64,000 nt of DNA, taken from an uncultured Rubritalea sp. (GTDB lineage Bacteria; Verrucomicrobiota; Verrucomicrobiia; Verrucomicrobiales; Akkermansiaceae). Below are positions 30,072-39,522 of this stretch, piece after piece. The notes beneath the pieces were generated by a model. The model was not told where the DNA came from and did not search any database. It was given only the letters and a program-made list of their open reading frames with translations. Every line of letters starts with the position of its first letter. Within the stretch, counting starts at the first letter, position 1. A program made the position numbers and the translations under genes. The DNA lies in the NCBI GenBank assembly GCA_937923145.1, contig CALAJT010000022.1, positions 85,772 to 149,771 of the forward strand. Reading direction: 5' to 3'.

Positions 30072-30923
30072 ATGATCATCAAAATCGCTCTCCCACTAGT
30101 TCTCGCCTTCATCATGTTCTCGCTAGGGCTAGGTCTGAAGAAAAGTGACTTCACGCGTATTCTAAAGTTTCCTAAAGCCTTCGCTGTCGGGTTATTGAAC
30201 CAAGTGCTCTTACTCCCTATTATAGCACTTCTATTAGCTCATGTGTTTAATCTATCTCCAGAATTCACTGTAGGGCTTATTATACTAGCACTCTGTCCAG
30301 GTGGAGTTACTAGTAATGTTCTGACTAAATATGCTGGAGGCAACACTCCCCTTTCAATTTCATTAACTGCTGTGACCAGCCTTTTATGCATTATCACTGT
30401 CCCCATATTTGCAGCTCTGGCAGTCCGTCATTTTATGGGAGAAGCAGCCCCACCGGTGAATGTCTCTAAACTCGGCTTCATCATGTTCCTCATCACAGCC
30501 GCTCCAGTAGGTATTGGTATGTTGGTTACGAGCAGATCACCCGATCTTGCCAAGCGCATTGCGCCAATAGTATCTACAGTAGCTATCCTCTTATTCTTAC
30601 TTGTCATCGGTGCCGCATTAGCGAAAAACTGGACAGTATTCATCACTAACTTACCTACGCTTGGACCTGTACTAATAGTCCTAAATATAGTTCTTATCAC
30701 TCTAGGTCTAACATCAGCAAAACTCTTCAAGCTCAGCAAATCTGACGCATCTACTATCGCCATCGAGTCAGGCATCCAGAATGGCACACTTGCTATCACC
30801 GTAGGTGCAATCATCGCAGCATCTGCCACAGAGATCCTCCCACCCACTACTATTCCAGCGGCTGTCTACAGCATCACCATGTCTTTTGTCTCTATCCCCT
30901 TCGTCCTCTGGAGACGTAAATAG
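30072..30923 (+). CDS. BASS-family (bile acid:sodium symporter type) transporter
   Basis: The 283-residue integral membrane protein has about nine to ten hydrophobic helices. The family pattern is clear: MFSLGLGLKKSDFTRILKFP at the start, ALCPGGVTSNVLTKYAGGNT in the middle, and ESGIQNGTLAITVGA near residue 235, matching the sodium-site and crossover motifs of the BASS fold. Substrates in bacteria include organic anions, 2-keto acids and pantoate; bile acids are unlikely for a free-living marine cell. It stands alone on the + strand, and the specific substrate cannot be told from sequence. Confidence 0.88.
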   Translation: MIIKIALPLVLAFIMFSLGLGLKKSDFTRILKFPKAFAVGLLNQVLLLPIIALLLAHVFNLSPEFTVGLIILALCPGGVTSNVLTKYAGGNTPLSISLTAVTSLLCIITVPIFAALAVRHFMGEAAPPVNVSKLGFIMFLITAAPVGIGMLVTSRSPDLAKRIAPIVSTVAILLFLLVIGAALAKNWTVFITNLPTLGPVLIVLNIVLITLGLTSAKLFKLSKSDASTIAIESGIQNGTLAITVGAIIAASATEILPPTTIPAAVYSITMSFVSIPFVLWRRK

Positions 30924-30939
30924 CGTGGATTTGATTTCG

Positions 30940-31405
30940 ACTCTACTCCCCTCGTGATTTTCAAAGATTGCTTGATGCTCAGCTAGGGAAACTCTCCCCT
31001 ACGTGACTCATACTCCTTAGCCCAATCTAATAACTCCTGGAGATTTTCATCTTGTTTTCTTTAGATTCATACTTGTGCAGTTCCCATTCTCTCGAACCAC
31101 AATGTTGCAAGCATTTCACTAATCCCACGTTAAGAAGTACTAGCTGATCCGCAGATTTAGAAGCTATGGGGGACCAATGAACCATGATATCCTTTTACCA
31201 CTCAGTTATCATGCTTAGCTATAAATTCATTTAACAAGTCATCGCTAGCTTGCAGGCATTTCCTAACACCAGGCTGCTCCCAAGAGATCGTATCTAAGTC
31301 CAAATAAGCTACATTGCCAAGCTTAACAAAGCTTCTCGCTAAAGCGCTCTTGCCCGAGTCAGAGCCAGAGTTCCCATACATTACTAGTTTTGCAGCATTG
31401 TGCAT
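30940..31405 (-). pseudogene. Decayed P-loop kinase-like gene (shikimate/adenylate kinase type)
   Basis: The first 67 codons read as a small P-loop kinase (KLVMYGNSGSDSGKS, then AYLDLDTISWEQPGVRK). A TGA at 31202-31204 then replaces an expected Trp after KHDN. Beyond it the homology continues in pieces: VVKGYHGSLV, LVLLNVGLVKCLQHCGSREW, ELHKYESKE, a frameshift, DENLQELLDWAKEYESR, a second frameshift, LAEHQAIFENHEG. The Walker A loop also has two extra residues (GSDSGKS in place of GSGKS). At least three disabling lesions mean the gene is dead. Confidence 0.8.
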
Positions 31406-31550
31406 AATGTAAATTTATATGCAAATATGATAAAACGGAATACTATGATCATCACTTTAAACAATGATATTCAATTTTTAATCGATTTCAAAGATTGATG
31501 TAATACGGGTAATATTCCCATCTGTAGAATTCAAACCTTCAGCTTATATT

Positions 31551-32939
31551 ATGAAAACCAAATTAAATGATGTCCAGTCTCAGCTAAACCCATGCACAGT
31601 AGATCAAGTGACTACTCCTAAGTCACTGACTGATTTACAATCTGCCGTTAAGCTAGCAGATCTTGAAGACTTAGTCATTTCAGTAGCTGGACATAGGCAT
31701 TCAATGGGAGGTCAGCAGTTTTGTGATAACTCGTTGCACATTGATTTGGGTATGTTTGATCACGTGATTCATTTCGATAAAGTGAATGGTCTAGTCCAAG
31801 TAGAGAGCGGTATAACTTGGACTAATTTAATTCAATACCTAACATCAAAACAGGGTTCAGAGAAAAATGGTTGGGCGATTAACCAAAAGCAAACGGGTGT
31901 TGATAATGTTACCATTGCTGGCTCGCTTTCTTCTAATATCCATGGTCGAGGCTTAAGTCTACCACCCTTTGTAAGTGACGTGGAATCCTTCAGCCTGATT
32001 GGCGCAGACGGCAATCTACTAACCTGTAGTCGCACAGAAAACATAGAGCTATTTTCTCTAGTAATAGGTGGCTACGGGATGTTTGGAATTATAGCTTATG
32101 TGACATTGCGGCTAGTCCCTAGAGTTAAAGTGAAACGAGTAGTCGAAGTCATTGCTGTGAAAGAATTGTTAGATCACATTGAACCTCGCATTGAGGAAGG
32201 CGCACTCTATGGAGACTGCCAATACTCTATCCATATCGAAGATGGTGATTTTCCACACCCTGGCATATTTTCATACTACGTTACTGTTTCCGATGACACC
32301 CCTATTGAAGACAATCAAATATTGCTAGCTGAGGATGACTGGGGGAAACTTTATCAGCTTTCTCGGAGTAATAAGCAGAAGGCATTTGAGGCATACACTC
32401 AGTATTACCTGGCCACTACAGGTCAGGTTTACTGGTCAGACACACATCAGTTGTCGAACGTATTCGCCGGTTACCAAGCCGCTGTGGACACAGAGAACGG
32501 GACAGAGATGATCACGGAAGTCTACGTATCAAAAGAAGCTTATGTGGAGTTCATGATAGAGATGCGCAGAGTCTGTGCTAAGTATGAATTTGATGTAACC
32601 TACGGAACCATACGCTTCATCAAAAAGGACACTGAAACGTTCCTCGCGTGGGCGAAAGCAGACTATGTTTGTATAGTCTGTAACTTGCACGTAAAGCATA
32701 CAGAAGAAGGTAAAGAGAGAGCGAAAGATAACTTCAGAAGAATCATAGATGGAGTCATCAAGTATGGAGGCAATTTCTACTTAACCTATCACCGATGGGC
32801 CACTAAGCAGCAGATCACAACCTGCTACCCTCAGTTCATAGACTTTCTCAAACTAAAGCTAAAATACGATCCCGCTGAAAGGTTTCAGAGTAATTGGTAT
32901 AGGCACTATAAAGTGATGTTTCAGGAAGAACTTACTTAG
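31551..32939 (+). CDS. FAD-binding (PCMH/VAO-type) oxidoreductase
   Basis: The 462-residue flavoprotein has an N-terminal PCMH-type FAD domain with VAGHRHSMGGQQF near residue 45. SLSSNIHGRGLSLPPFVSDV near residue 128 and GGYGMFGIIAYVTLRLVPR near residue 172 complete the nucleotide-binding fold. The C-terminal third (KYGGNFYLTYHRWATKQQ) resembles aldonolactone oxidase/sugar-alcohol oxidase relatives. No signal peptide is seen. The substrate is unknown; D-arabinono-lactone oxidase or DprE1-like activities are options. Its 3' end overlaps the convergent RND transporter gene by 8 bases. Confidence 0.82.
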   Translation: MKTKLNDVQSQLNPCTVDQVTTPKSLTDLQSAVKLADLEDLVISVAGHRHSMGGQQFCDNSLHIDLGMFDHVIHFDKVNGLVQVESGITWTNLIQYLTSKQGSEKNGWAINQKQTGVDNVTIAGSLSSNIHGRGLSLPPFVSDVESFSLIGADGNLLTCSRTENIELFSLVIGGYGMFGIIAYVTLRLVPRVKVKRVVEVIAVKELLDHIEPRIEEGALYGDCQYSIHIEDGDFPHPGIFSYYVTVSDDTPIEDNQILLAEDDWGKLYQLSRSNKQKAFEAYTQYYLATTGQVYWSDTHQLSNVFAGYQAAVDTENGTEMITEVYVSKEAYVEFMIEMRRVCAKYEFDVTYGTIRFIKKDTETFLAWAKADYVCIVCNLHVKHTEEGKERAKDNFRRIIDGVIKYGGNFYLTYHRWATKQQITTCYPQFIDFLKLKLKYDPAERFQSNWYRHYKVMFQEELT

Positions 32940-35900
32940 CAGCCTCTGTTTTAATTTCTTCATCTACTGGAACACGATACGCATTCCATATCTTAAGTAA
33001 CAGCTGCTTGATGTCTCTAGCTATGATTATTAACATTGGTAATAATATCAAAGTAATAATAGTGGCAAACAGTATCCCGAATGCTAGCGAGGCAGCCATC
33101 GGCTTGAGGAATTGAGCCTGCACTTCTGTCTCTAATAAGAGTGGTCCTAGTCCGAAGAATGTGGTCAGCGAAGTAAGTAAGATCGCTCGGAAACGATCGG
33201 AGCCAGCTTGCTTGCATGAGTCAACGAGACTTAAACCTTCTGCTCGTAAATCGTTCACACGGCAGACTAATACTAGCGAGTCATTCACTACCACTCCGGA
33301 GAGAGCCAGGATACCGAAGACCGACAGGATAGATACAGGTATCCCCATTACATAATGACCTAGCAGCGCACCAATAATCCCGAAGGGGATCACCGACATG
33401 ATGATAAGCGGCATGACGTAACTTTTCAGAGGAATCGCGATGAGAATATAAATGAAGATGATCGAGAACGCGAACCCGACTAATAATGACTGCATCGATT
33501 TCGCTCGTTGCTCAGCCTCTCCACTCTGACTGATAGAGATCGCTGGGAACTTTGATTTCATCTCAGGGAAGTATTCTTTGCTCAGTTTATCGAGAACATC
33601 TTTAGATGAAGTGATACTCTTATCGATAGACGCTTCCACAGCGACTACTCGCTTATTATCATATCGCTCGATGGATGCTAGAGATTCTGAGTAAGTCGTA
33701 TCGGCTACTACTGAGAATGGAACGATGGTTCCATTTTCCTTACGAATACGCATGTTACGGAGTGTTTCTAGTGAGTCACGCTGCTCGATAGGATAACGCA
33801 CCATGACCTTGACCTCATCTCTCCCACGCTGCACACGCTGAGCTTCACGTCCGAAGAATGCGTCACGCACATTATTGGCTAGATCTAGTTTATTCAGGTC
33901 AGCCGCCTGTCCTTCTGGAGTGATGCTGTAGAGAATTTCTGGCTTACCTGAGTCGAAAGTATCGTAAATATCATAGACTCCTGGATAGGTAGCGATGACC
34001 TGTTTCATGTCTTCTGCCACAGCTTTGAGTTCTTCTAAGTTATCACTTTCTAAGTTGATGACAAGGTCACCTCCAGGAGGTCCTGCACGTGAACTCAGTG
34101 TAAGTGACCTCGCTCCTGCAATAGGCCCTATAGCTTTACGCCAATCTTTTACTATCTGCTCGGTAGATAGGAACTCTCTCTCAGTAGATCTTGTCAGTTC
34201 AGCCGCTATTGCCGCTTTATTATTGCTCGAAGCAGAGATCTGAACTTCCTTAAAAGGATTATGCCCGAATTCTTTCTCATATCCTTCTCCTAGCTCATCT
34301 GCAATGCTAGATATCCGCTCCAGAGTACCATGCAGATAATCCACTGACTGCCCCTGCTCTAACTCTACGAGAACTGCGATATTATCCTGATATATAGTAG
34401 GGAAAAATACGAAACGTAGCTGACCTGCCGGCAATAGTGACACCACTAAAATAAACACCCCAATGAATGTAGCTAGAACAGCATAGCGCCATGATACTAA
34501 AATTCTTATAAACGGTGTATAGAGCTTTTCTATAAACCAAGTTAGACTTCCAGCGATCGTTTTCTGAAACTTAGCCCATGAGCGGGAAATAATATTCTTA
34601 GGCTTCTTGTGAACATTAATATACGCAAGGTGAGATGGAAGTATTAGCTTCGATTCAACAAGTGAAAATATGAGACAGAAGATCACAGTAGCAGCTATCT
34701 GACCAAAGACATTTCCCATTCTACCACTTACCTGAGTCAATGGAAGGAAGGCTGCAATCGTGGTAATTACACCGAATGTAGCTGGTGTCACGACCTTGCT
34801 CACACCCCTAACAGTGGTGCGGAGTGAGGACTCTGGATCATCAGGATTTTTAGCGTTTTCTTTCTCCGAATAGATCGACTCACCTATAACAATAGCGTCG
34901 TCCACCACAATACCCAGCACTACTAAGAATCCAAAGGCTGAAATAACATTGATCGACATATCTATCCCTGGCAGTGGAAATAGAGTCATCGCTCCTGCAA
35001 GCGAAACAGGAATACCTATCGCGACCCAGAATGCGAGACGAAGGTTCAGGAAGACCATGAGAATACCTAAAACTAGTAAGACTCCGATCAGACCATTTTT
35101 CCCTAACAGAACTAGTCGGTCACGAATATTAGTAGCTCCATCTAACCAACCTGCGATTTCCACTCCCTCAGGTAATTCTGTGTATTCGTCTACGACCTTA
35201 TTCGCCTGATTCACAGCATCGATGATATCGTCTGTGCCCTCGGTGATGATCTTCAGACTTACAGTCGGTTTATTACGAAATCTATTGAGCGCATCTTGGT
35301 CTACAAAACCATCCCGCACCAGCGCCACATCTTTTACGAAGATACGCGTTCCATCGGGATTTGTCCTCACCGGGATCTTTTCAAAGTCAGCTCTCTTGTA
35401 TGCCTGCTCTCGTGAGCGTAGTGAGATATCGCCACGATCTGAGCGTATTACTCCGCCACCTATATCAATAGAGTTGTTAGAAATAGCTGTGGCTACTTCG
35501 CTAAATGTTAGACTATAGAATCGAAGTTTTGCCTCAGATGGCTCAATGGATATTTCGTAGTCTCGACCACCAAATGTCTCTACCTTAGAGATAGCAGGCT
35601 CACGTAGAAGAGTGTCCCTGACTTTCCTTGCAGTTTCCTTCAGCGTCGCCTCCGGTACATCACCGTAAAGCTCTACCCAGAGCACTGTACTCTCGCGCTT
35701 CTTCTCATTTACTACAGGTTTTTCCGCTTGTTCAGGGAGGGAAGTAATCGCATCTATCTGAATTTTAACATCATCTAACAGTTTGGTGATTGGATAATTT
35801 TCCTTTGCCTGAACAGTAATCGTAGCCAGATTATCCTTACTCACTGAGCGAATATGCTCTATGCCATCTACTGACTCTAATGATTCTTCAATTTTGATCG

Positions 35901-36108
35901 CAACACCACGCTCCACGTTTTCAGGTGTCCCACCGCGAATAGGAACACTTACCGTGACTGTCTCAGAAGCAAATGCAGGGAAGCCTTCTTTTCTAACATT
36001 TAGCCCAGTGAAGACACCAGCAGCTAAAATAGTGATCATCAGAATATTAGCTACTACAGGATTCGTAGCAAACCATGTGATGAAAGGATGTTTTTGAAGT
36101 GGAGACAT
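32932..36108 (-). CDS. RND-family efflux transporter permease
   Basis: The 1058-residue inner-membrane pump is of the AcrB/MexB-like proton-driven type. The first membrane helix starts at HPFITWFATNPVVANILMIT. Two large periplasmic loops lie at about residues 40-335 and 555-870. The TM4 proton-relay aspartates are in GIVVDDAIVIGESIY. The C-terminal repeat shows GVVVNDSLVLVCRVND. It is the last gene of tetR-tolC-mfp-rnd, 33 bases after the adaptor gene. Divergent sequence from classical AcrB suggests the subgroup of small-molecule or heavy-lipid exporters, but the substrate is unknown. Confidence 0.94.
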   Translation of the reverse strand: MSPLQKHPFITWFATNPVVANILMITILAAGVFTGLNVRKEGFPAFASETVTVSVPIRGGTPENVERGVAIKIEESLESVDGIEHIRSVSKDNLATITVQAKENYPITKLLDDVKIQIDAITSLPEQAEKPVVNEKKRESTVLWVELYGDVPEATLKETARKVRDTLLREPAISKVETFGGRDYEISIEPSEAKLRFYSLTFSEVATAISNNSIDIGGGVIRSDRGDISLRSREQAYKRADFEKIPVRTNPDGTRIFVKDVALVRDGFVDQDALNRFRNKPTVSLKIITEGTDDIIDAVNQANKVVDEYTELPEGVEIAGWLDGATNIRDRLVLLGKNGLIGVLLVLGILMVFLNLRLAFWVAIGIPVSLAGAMTLFPLPGIDMSINVISAFGFLVVLGIVVDDAIVIGESIYSEKENAKNPDDPESSLRTTVRGVSKVVTPATFGVITTIAAFLPLTQVSGRMGNVFGQIAATVIFCLIFSLVESKLILPSHLAYINVHKKPKNIISRSWAKFQKTIAGSLTWFIEKLYTPFIRILVSWRYAVLATFIGVFILVVSLLPAGQLRFVFFPTIYQDNIAVLVELEQGQSVDYLHGTLERISSIADELGEGYEKEFGHNPFKEVQISASSNNKAAIAAELTRSTEREFLSTEQIVKDWRKAIGPIAGARSLTLSSRAGPPGGDLVINLESDNLEELKAVAEDMKQVIATYPGVYDIYDTFDSGKPEILYSITPEGQAADLNKLDLANNVRDAFFGREAQRVQRGRDEVKVMVRYPIEQRDSLETLRNMRIRKENGTIVPFSVVADTTYSESLASIERYDNKRVVAVEASIDKSITSSKDVLDKLSKEYFPEMKSKFPAISISQSGEAEQRAKSMQSLLVGFAFSIIFIYILIAIPLKSYVMPLIIMSVIPFGIIGALLGHYVMGIPVSILSVFGILALSGVVVNDSLVLVCRVNDLRAEGLSLVDSCKQAGSDRFRAILLTSLTTFFGLGPLLLETEVQAQFLKPMAASLAFGILFATIITLILLPMLIIIARDIKQLLLKIWNAYRVPVDEEIKTEAAK

Positions 36109-36141
36109 TACTTTTAAAATTGTTAGATTGATTGACTAGCT

Positions 36142-37326
36142 CTACTTTGGTCCACGCTTGCCTTCTGGCTCAGCTTCTTTCTTCTCCTTTTTCCAGTTTA
36201 CCTTCATCCCTGAGCGGAATGTGCTGAGAGGTCTAGTGACTACCCTGATAGATGACTTCACCTTATCTGAATCAACCCTAACAAAGGCTGAATCTCCCGA
36301 GCTCTGAATACGCTCTGCATCAACTTTTATTAGCTCATCATTCTCATCAACTATCCAAAGATAGCTATCATTCACTAAGGCGGACTCTGAAACTTTATAT
36401 GCATCCTTGATTTCTTTAGCAGGGAGAAGAACATTCACAAAACTACCTACAGGTAGCGGATTTGTCTTAGATTCGTAGGGATTTTCTATTGTCCCGATGA
36501 TATAGCTTACTTGATTCTGTGGATTCACCGTTGGCTCCATTTGAGAAAACTCCGCTTTCCAGCTTACAGATGGGTTGCTTGGGCTAGTTAAAGTAAGTTC
36601 TAGCTTTTCACCTTTCTGATCAAACTCTATACGGTTCATCTGATCAGCAGTGAGAGGGATACGCACCTCAGCTTTTTCTGTAGCCACTAGTTTACCAAGC
36701 ATGGATTGGGCATTAGCGAAGTTACCTACAGAGGCCGCTCTCTCAGTAATGATAGCATTATAAGGTGCACGGATTTTAGTACGCTGAATATCAGCTTCAG
36801 CCTTAGTTATAGTAGCCATGACTGAGTCAATGTTAGCCTTAGCCGCTGCTAACTGAGGCTTGCGTAGGACGAACTCAGAGGCAGAGCTAAGTTTTCTGCC
36901 AGACGCTTTCCAGTCATCCCCCGCTTGCTTAGCACGGATTTTCTCCTCTGCTAATGTTCGCTCTTGGAGAATAAGAGCTGCCTTCTGAGTAGCTAAAGCT
37001 GCCTTGTAGTCAATATCATCTATCGTGGCTAATATCTCACCTTCCGCAACTGTCTGGCCCACTCTGAAACTCGGCGAAACTGACATGATTCTTCCATTCA
37101 CCTGTGGAGATAGAGTAGTCTCGAAGTAACTCTGCACGTTACCATAGCTTCTCACTTCTGGGCTGAAGTTTGCTTTAGTAAGCTCTAATGTATCGACCTG
37201 AGGGACGACAGTAGAAGGCTTCTTACTCTTAGGATCTTCTTTACCAGCAATCATACATTTGCCTACGGAAAGAGCGCAAAATACTATAATGATAGATACA
37301 AATGTTCGGATGATAATGTTAGCCAT
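36142..37326 (-). CDS. RND efflux periplasmic adaptor (membrane fusion protein)
   Basis: The 394-residue adaptor links the pump to the outer-membrane channel. An N-terminal signal/anchor (IIIRTFVSIIIVFCALSVG) is followed by the lipoyl half-motifs (QVNGRIMSVSPSFRVGQTV, EGEILATIDDIDYKAAL). An alpha-hairpin follows at about residues 110-170, with the second lipoyl half near RAPYNAIITERAASVGNF. Beta-barrel and membrane-proximal domains follow, and the C-terminus is basic (KKEKKEAEPEGKRGPK). It sits between the TolC-like and RND genes, spaced 12 and 33 bases from them. Confidence 0.93.
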   Translation of the reverse strand: MANIIIRTFVSIIIVFCALSVGKCMIAGKEDPKSKKPSTVVPQVDTLELTKANFSPEVRSYGNVQSYFETTLSPQVNGRIMSVSPSFRVGQTVAEGEILATIDDIDYKAALATQKAALILQERTLAEEKIRAKQAGDDWKASGRKLSSASEFVLRKPQLAAAKANIDSVMATITKAEADIQRTKIRAPYNAIITERAASVGNFANAQSMLGKLVATEKAEVRIPLTADQMNRIEFDQKGEKLELTLTSPSNPSVSWKAEFSQMEPTVNPQNQVSYIIGTIENPYESKTNPLPVGSFVNVLLPAKEIKDAYKVSESALVNDSYLWIVDENDELIKVDAERIQSSGDSAFVRVDSDKVKSSIRVVTRPLSTFRSGMKVNWKKEKKEAEPEGKRGPK

Positions 37327-37338
37327 AATGAAAAGTTG

Positions 37339-38706
37339 TTAGAGTCCCTTACCTAATGCGAGAGCTAGGCTGACGCGATTTTGGTACCGGAGTGCAGTGG
37401 TGTTGATGAGGAGTTCTTCGGTGTTGAATGAGCGACGCTGGGCATCGAGAAGTGTGAGAATTTCGACGAGTCCGTTTTCATAATTTTGCTGAGTTCTAGT
37501 CTCAGCGCTTCTAGCTGCATCTAGCCCGTTTTGGTAGGATCTTTCTTGGCTAAGTAGATAAGTTTCAGAGCCTAGAGCATTTTCTACTTCTTCGAGGGCA
37601 TTCAGCACAGTGGATTGGTAGCTAGCAAGAGCTTGCTTAGCACGAGCATTTGCTGCTCCGAGTTCAGCCTTCCTGCTACCTCCATCTAAAATAGGAGCTG
37701 AAAGATTCGCAGCTATCGACCAGATGTTAAAGTTTGAGTCCGCTATTCGCTTAAGCTGATTTGATCTCTGTCCGCCACTCGCTGTTAGAGTAAATGATGG
37801 ATAGAGGTCTCGATGAGCTACCTTTACTCTAGAATCCGCAGCTAAGATACGGATATAAGCAGCATGGATGTCTGGTCGCTTCAGCATCACATCAGATGGA
37901 ACACCTGCTGGAACTCCACGTCTTAGCGATGGCCATGTTGAAGCCGAAATATTAGCTTTAGGGTAAGAGCCTGTTAAAGCAGCTAATCTCCTAGCCGCTT
38001 GATCTCTTGAGTTTTTACGTCCCTCTACTTGCGCTTTCGTATTCTCTACATCAGTGCGGGCTAGATCTACATCGCTCAGATTACCAGTCCCTGACTCGAA
38101 ACGTCGATTCACTAGCGACACTGTCTCTTTAAAGCTACTTAAGCGACGCTCTGATAGGTTCAATAATCTCTCCGAAGCAATGAGAGAAAAACATGCCTGC
38201 ATCGTCTGCGCTGCGATTGATTCACGAGCGGAGGCATAGTCCGCAGCAATAGCCGCTTGGCTCTGCTTAGAAGCAGAAATACCAGATTTGATACGCCCCC
38301 ACACATCCAGCTCCCACTGAGAGTCTAGCGATGCTGAATACTGTCCACCAGAGGGAACGAATCCTGCTCCACCGATAGCCGAGGCATTCGCTGTTAGACT
38401 AGGAACAGTTGGCGCATAAGCTTTACGCGTGTTGAATCCTGCTTCCTCTAGTCTGGCTAAACTTAGTTTTAAATCAGGGTTAGAACGTAGTGCCTTGGAA
38501 ACATATCCATTGAGCTGACTATCTGAAAAGAGTGACTTCAGCCCCTTCGCTACTTCCGAAGCAGAAGCAGGAGCTGGGCTAGCATCGAATTGACCAGGCA
38601 CTGCTAATTGCTTATTCGCATCTAACGCCTTAGCTGAAGGCAGCATGGAGCAGCCCGGCAGAAGGTAAATTGTGGTCAGTGAAGATATAATAAAAAATGG
38701 TTTCAT
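37339..38706 (-). CDS. Outer-membrane efflux lipoprotein (TolC/NodT type)
   Basis: The 455-residue channel protein has a lipoprotein signal with lipobox LPGC (Cys about residue 19), as in OprM/NodT proteins. Two OEP repeats are visible: the first around residues 60-250 (SQLNGYVSKALRSNPDLKLS, AYAPTVPSLTANAS). The second is around 270-450 (RPDIHAAYIRILAADSRVKV, DLYPSFTLTASGG, LSAPILDGGSRKAE, and the closing YENGLVEILTLLDAQRR). It lies 9 bases after the tetR gene. Together with the adaptor and pump it completes a tripartite export system. Confidence 0.93.
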   Translation of the reverse strand: MKPFFIISSLTTIYLLPGCSMLPSAKALDANKQLAVPGQFDASPAPASASEVAKGLKSLFSDSQLNGYVSKALRSNPDLKLSLARLEEAGFNTRKAYAPTVPSLTANASAIGGAGFVPSGGQYSASLDSQWELDVWGRIKSGISASKQSQAAIAADYASARESIAAQTMQACFSLIASERLLNLSERRLSSFKETVSLVNRRFESGTGNLSDVDLARTDVENTKAQVEGRKNSRDQAARRLAALTGSYPKANISASTWPSLRRGVPAGVPSDVMLKRPDIHAAYIRILAADSRVKVAHRDLYPSFTLTASGGQRSNQLKRIADSNFNIWSIAANLSAPILDGGSRKAELGAANARAKQALASYQSTVLNALEEVENALGSETYLLSQERSYQNGLDAARSAETRTQQNYENGLVEILTLLDAQRRSFNTEELLINTTALRYQNRVSLALALGKGL

Positions 38707-38715
38707 GAAATGATA

Positions 38716-39342
38716 TTACTTTTTAGGAAATTTGTTAGGCAGTGATTCTAAGGCATTGAAAATAGAAGCTATTTGAGCATCAACAAAACTATCGACTAAA
38801 TCTTGGCTAGGATTAGCAGGTAAAATGCCAACCGCTCCATTCGGACGCTTAGAGAAAATAGTAGCCAACGATATAAAGGTAGCAACCGCCCAGTTGATCA
38901 AAGGTTGCGATTTAGTTTTCAGATGTTTACCTAAGTTAGATTCTAAATAACTCAACTCTAGTTCTCCAACTTCGCGCAAAATCAACTCGATGGGTGAACC
39001 TGGAGAATGCATCGTGCGGCACATAATACGATTAAAGTCCCCCGCTCTACCCTCATCCAGTGAACGCAATAATATAGCACGAGCCAATGCTCCCACTTTT
39101 TCCTTCGCCGTAGCACCCTCAGAAAGCTCACCCTTAGTAGGATAAGTTTCATCAGCCGCCGCATACGCTTCCCTAAGAGCTGACACAAAAAGATTATCTT
39201 TAGACCCGAAATGATAGTTAACCGCAGCGATATTAGCCCCAGCTCCCTCTACAATAGCTGCAATCTTAGCGTCACGGTAGCCATGCTGAGCAAAGACCTC
39301 CACCGCGCTATCAATAAGCTTTTTCTGAACCTCGGATTTCAT
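38716..39342 (-). CDS. TetR-family transcriptional regulator (CerR/DUF1956-like)
   Basis: A TetR N-terminal helix-turn-helix opens the protein: KKLIDSAVEVFAQHGYRDAK, then IAAVNYHFGSKDNLF. The C-terminal ligand domain resembles the DUF1956/CerR type (RIMCRTMHSPGSPIELIL). The frame is open to an ATG at 39375, but that codon lies inside a perfect operator-like palindrome. ATG 39342 (MKSEVQKKL) gives the usual length of about 208 residues and was chosen. It is the first gene of the efflux operon and probably represses it through the palindrome at 39373-39396. Confidence 0.88.
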   Translation of the reverse strand: MKSEVQKKLIDSAVEVFAQHGYRDAKIAAIVEGAGANIAAVNYHFGSKDNLFVSALREAYAAADETYPTKGELSEGATAKEKVGALARAILLRSLDEGRAGDFNRIMCRTMHSPGSPIELILREVGELELSYLESNLGKHLKTKSQPLINWAVATFISLATIFSKRPNGAVGILPANPSQDLVDSFVDAQIASIFNALESLPNKFPKK

Positions 39343-39372
39343 CTTAGACAAAGAATTAACAGATAAAACTAA

Positions 39373-39396
39373 CATTTCAAATAATAATTTGAAATG
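39373..39396. promoter_or_regulatory. Palindromic operator of the efflux operon
   Basis: CATTTCAAAT and ATTTGAAATG are perfect 10-bp arms around AATA. The site lies about 30 bases upstream of the chosen tetR start and between the tetR operon and the clpC terminator. It is likely the binding site of the TetR protein. A candidate minus-strand TATAGAAT box sits just beyond it at about 39406-39413. Confidence 0.65.
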
Positions 39397-39467
39397 ATTG
39401 TTTTAATTCTATATAACAACCAATATAAAGTATTTTGCAGATATAGTATGGAATGAATATCACTAAA

Positions 39468-39497
39468 AAAGGGTGAACCTTTTCAGATTCACCCTTT
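39468..39497 (-). terminator. Terminator of mcsA-mcsB-clpC
   Basis: Reading minus, AAAGGGTGAA pairs with TTCACCCTTT, followed by TTTT. It lies 25 bases after the clpC stop. Confidence 0.9.
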
Positions 39498-39522
39498 GTT
39501 TAAATTATATTTCAGCTACAGA

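Noticed and set aside
39373..39375. ATG at 39375 as the tetR start
   Set aside because: It lies inside a perfect operator palindrome, and the extra 11 residues do not match TetR N-termini.
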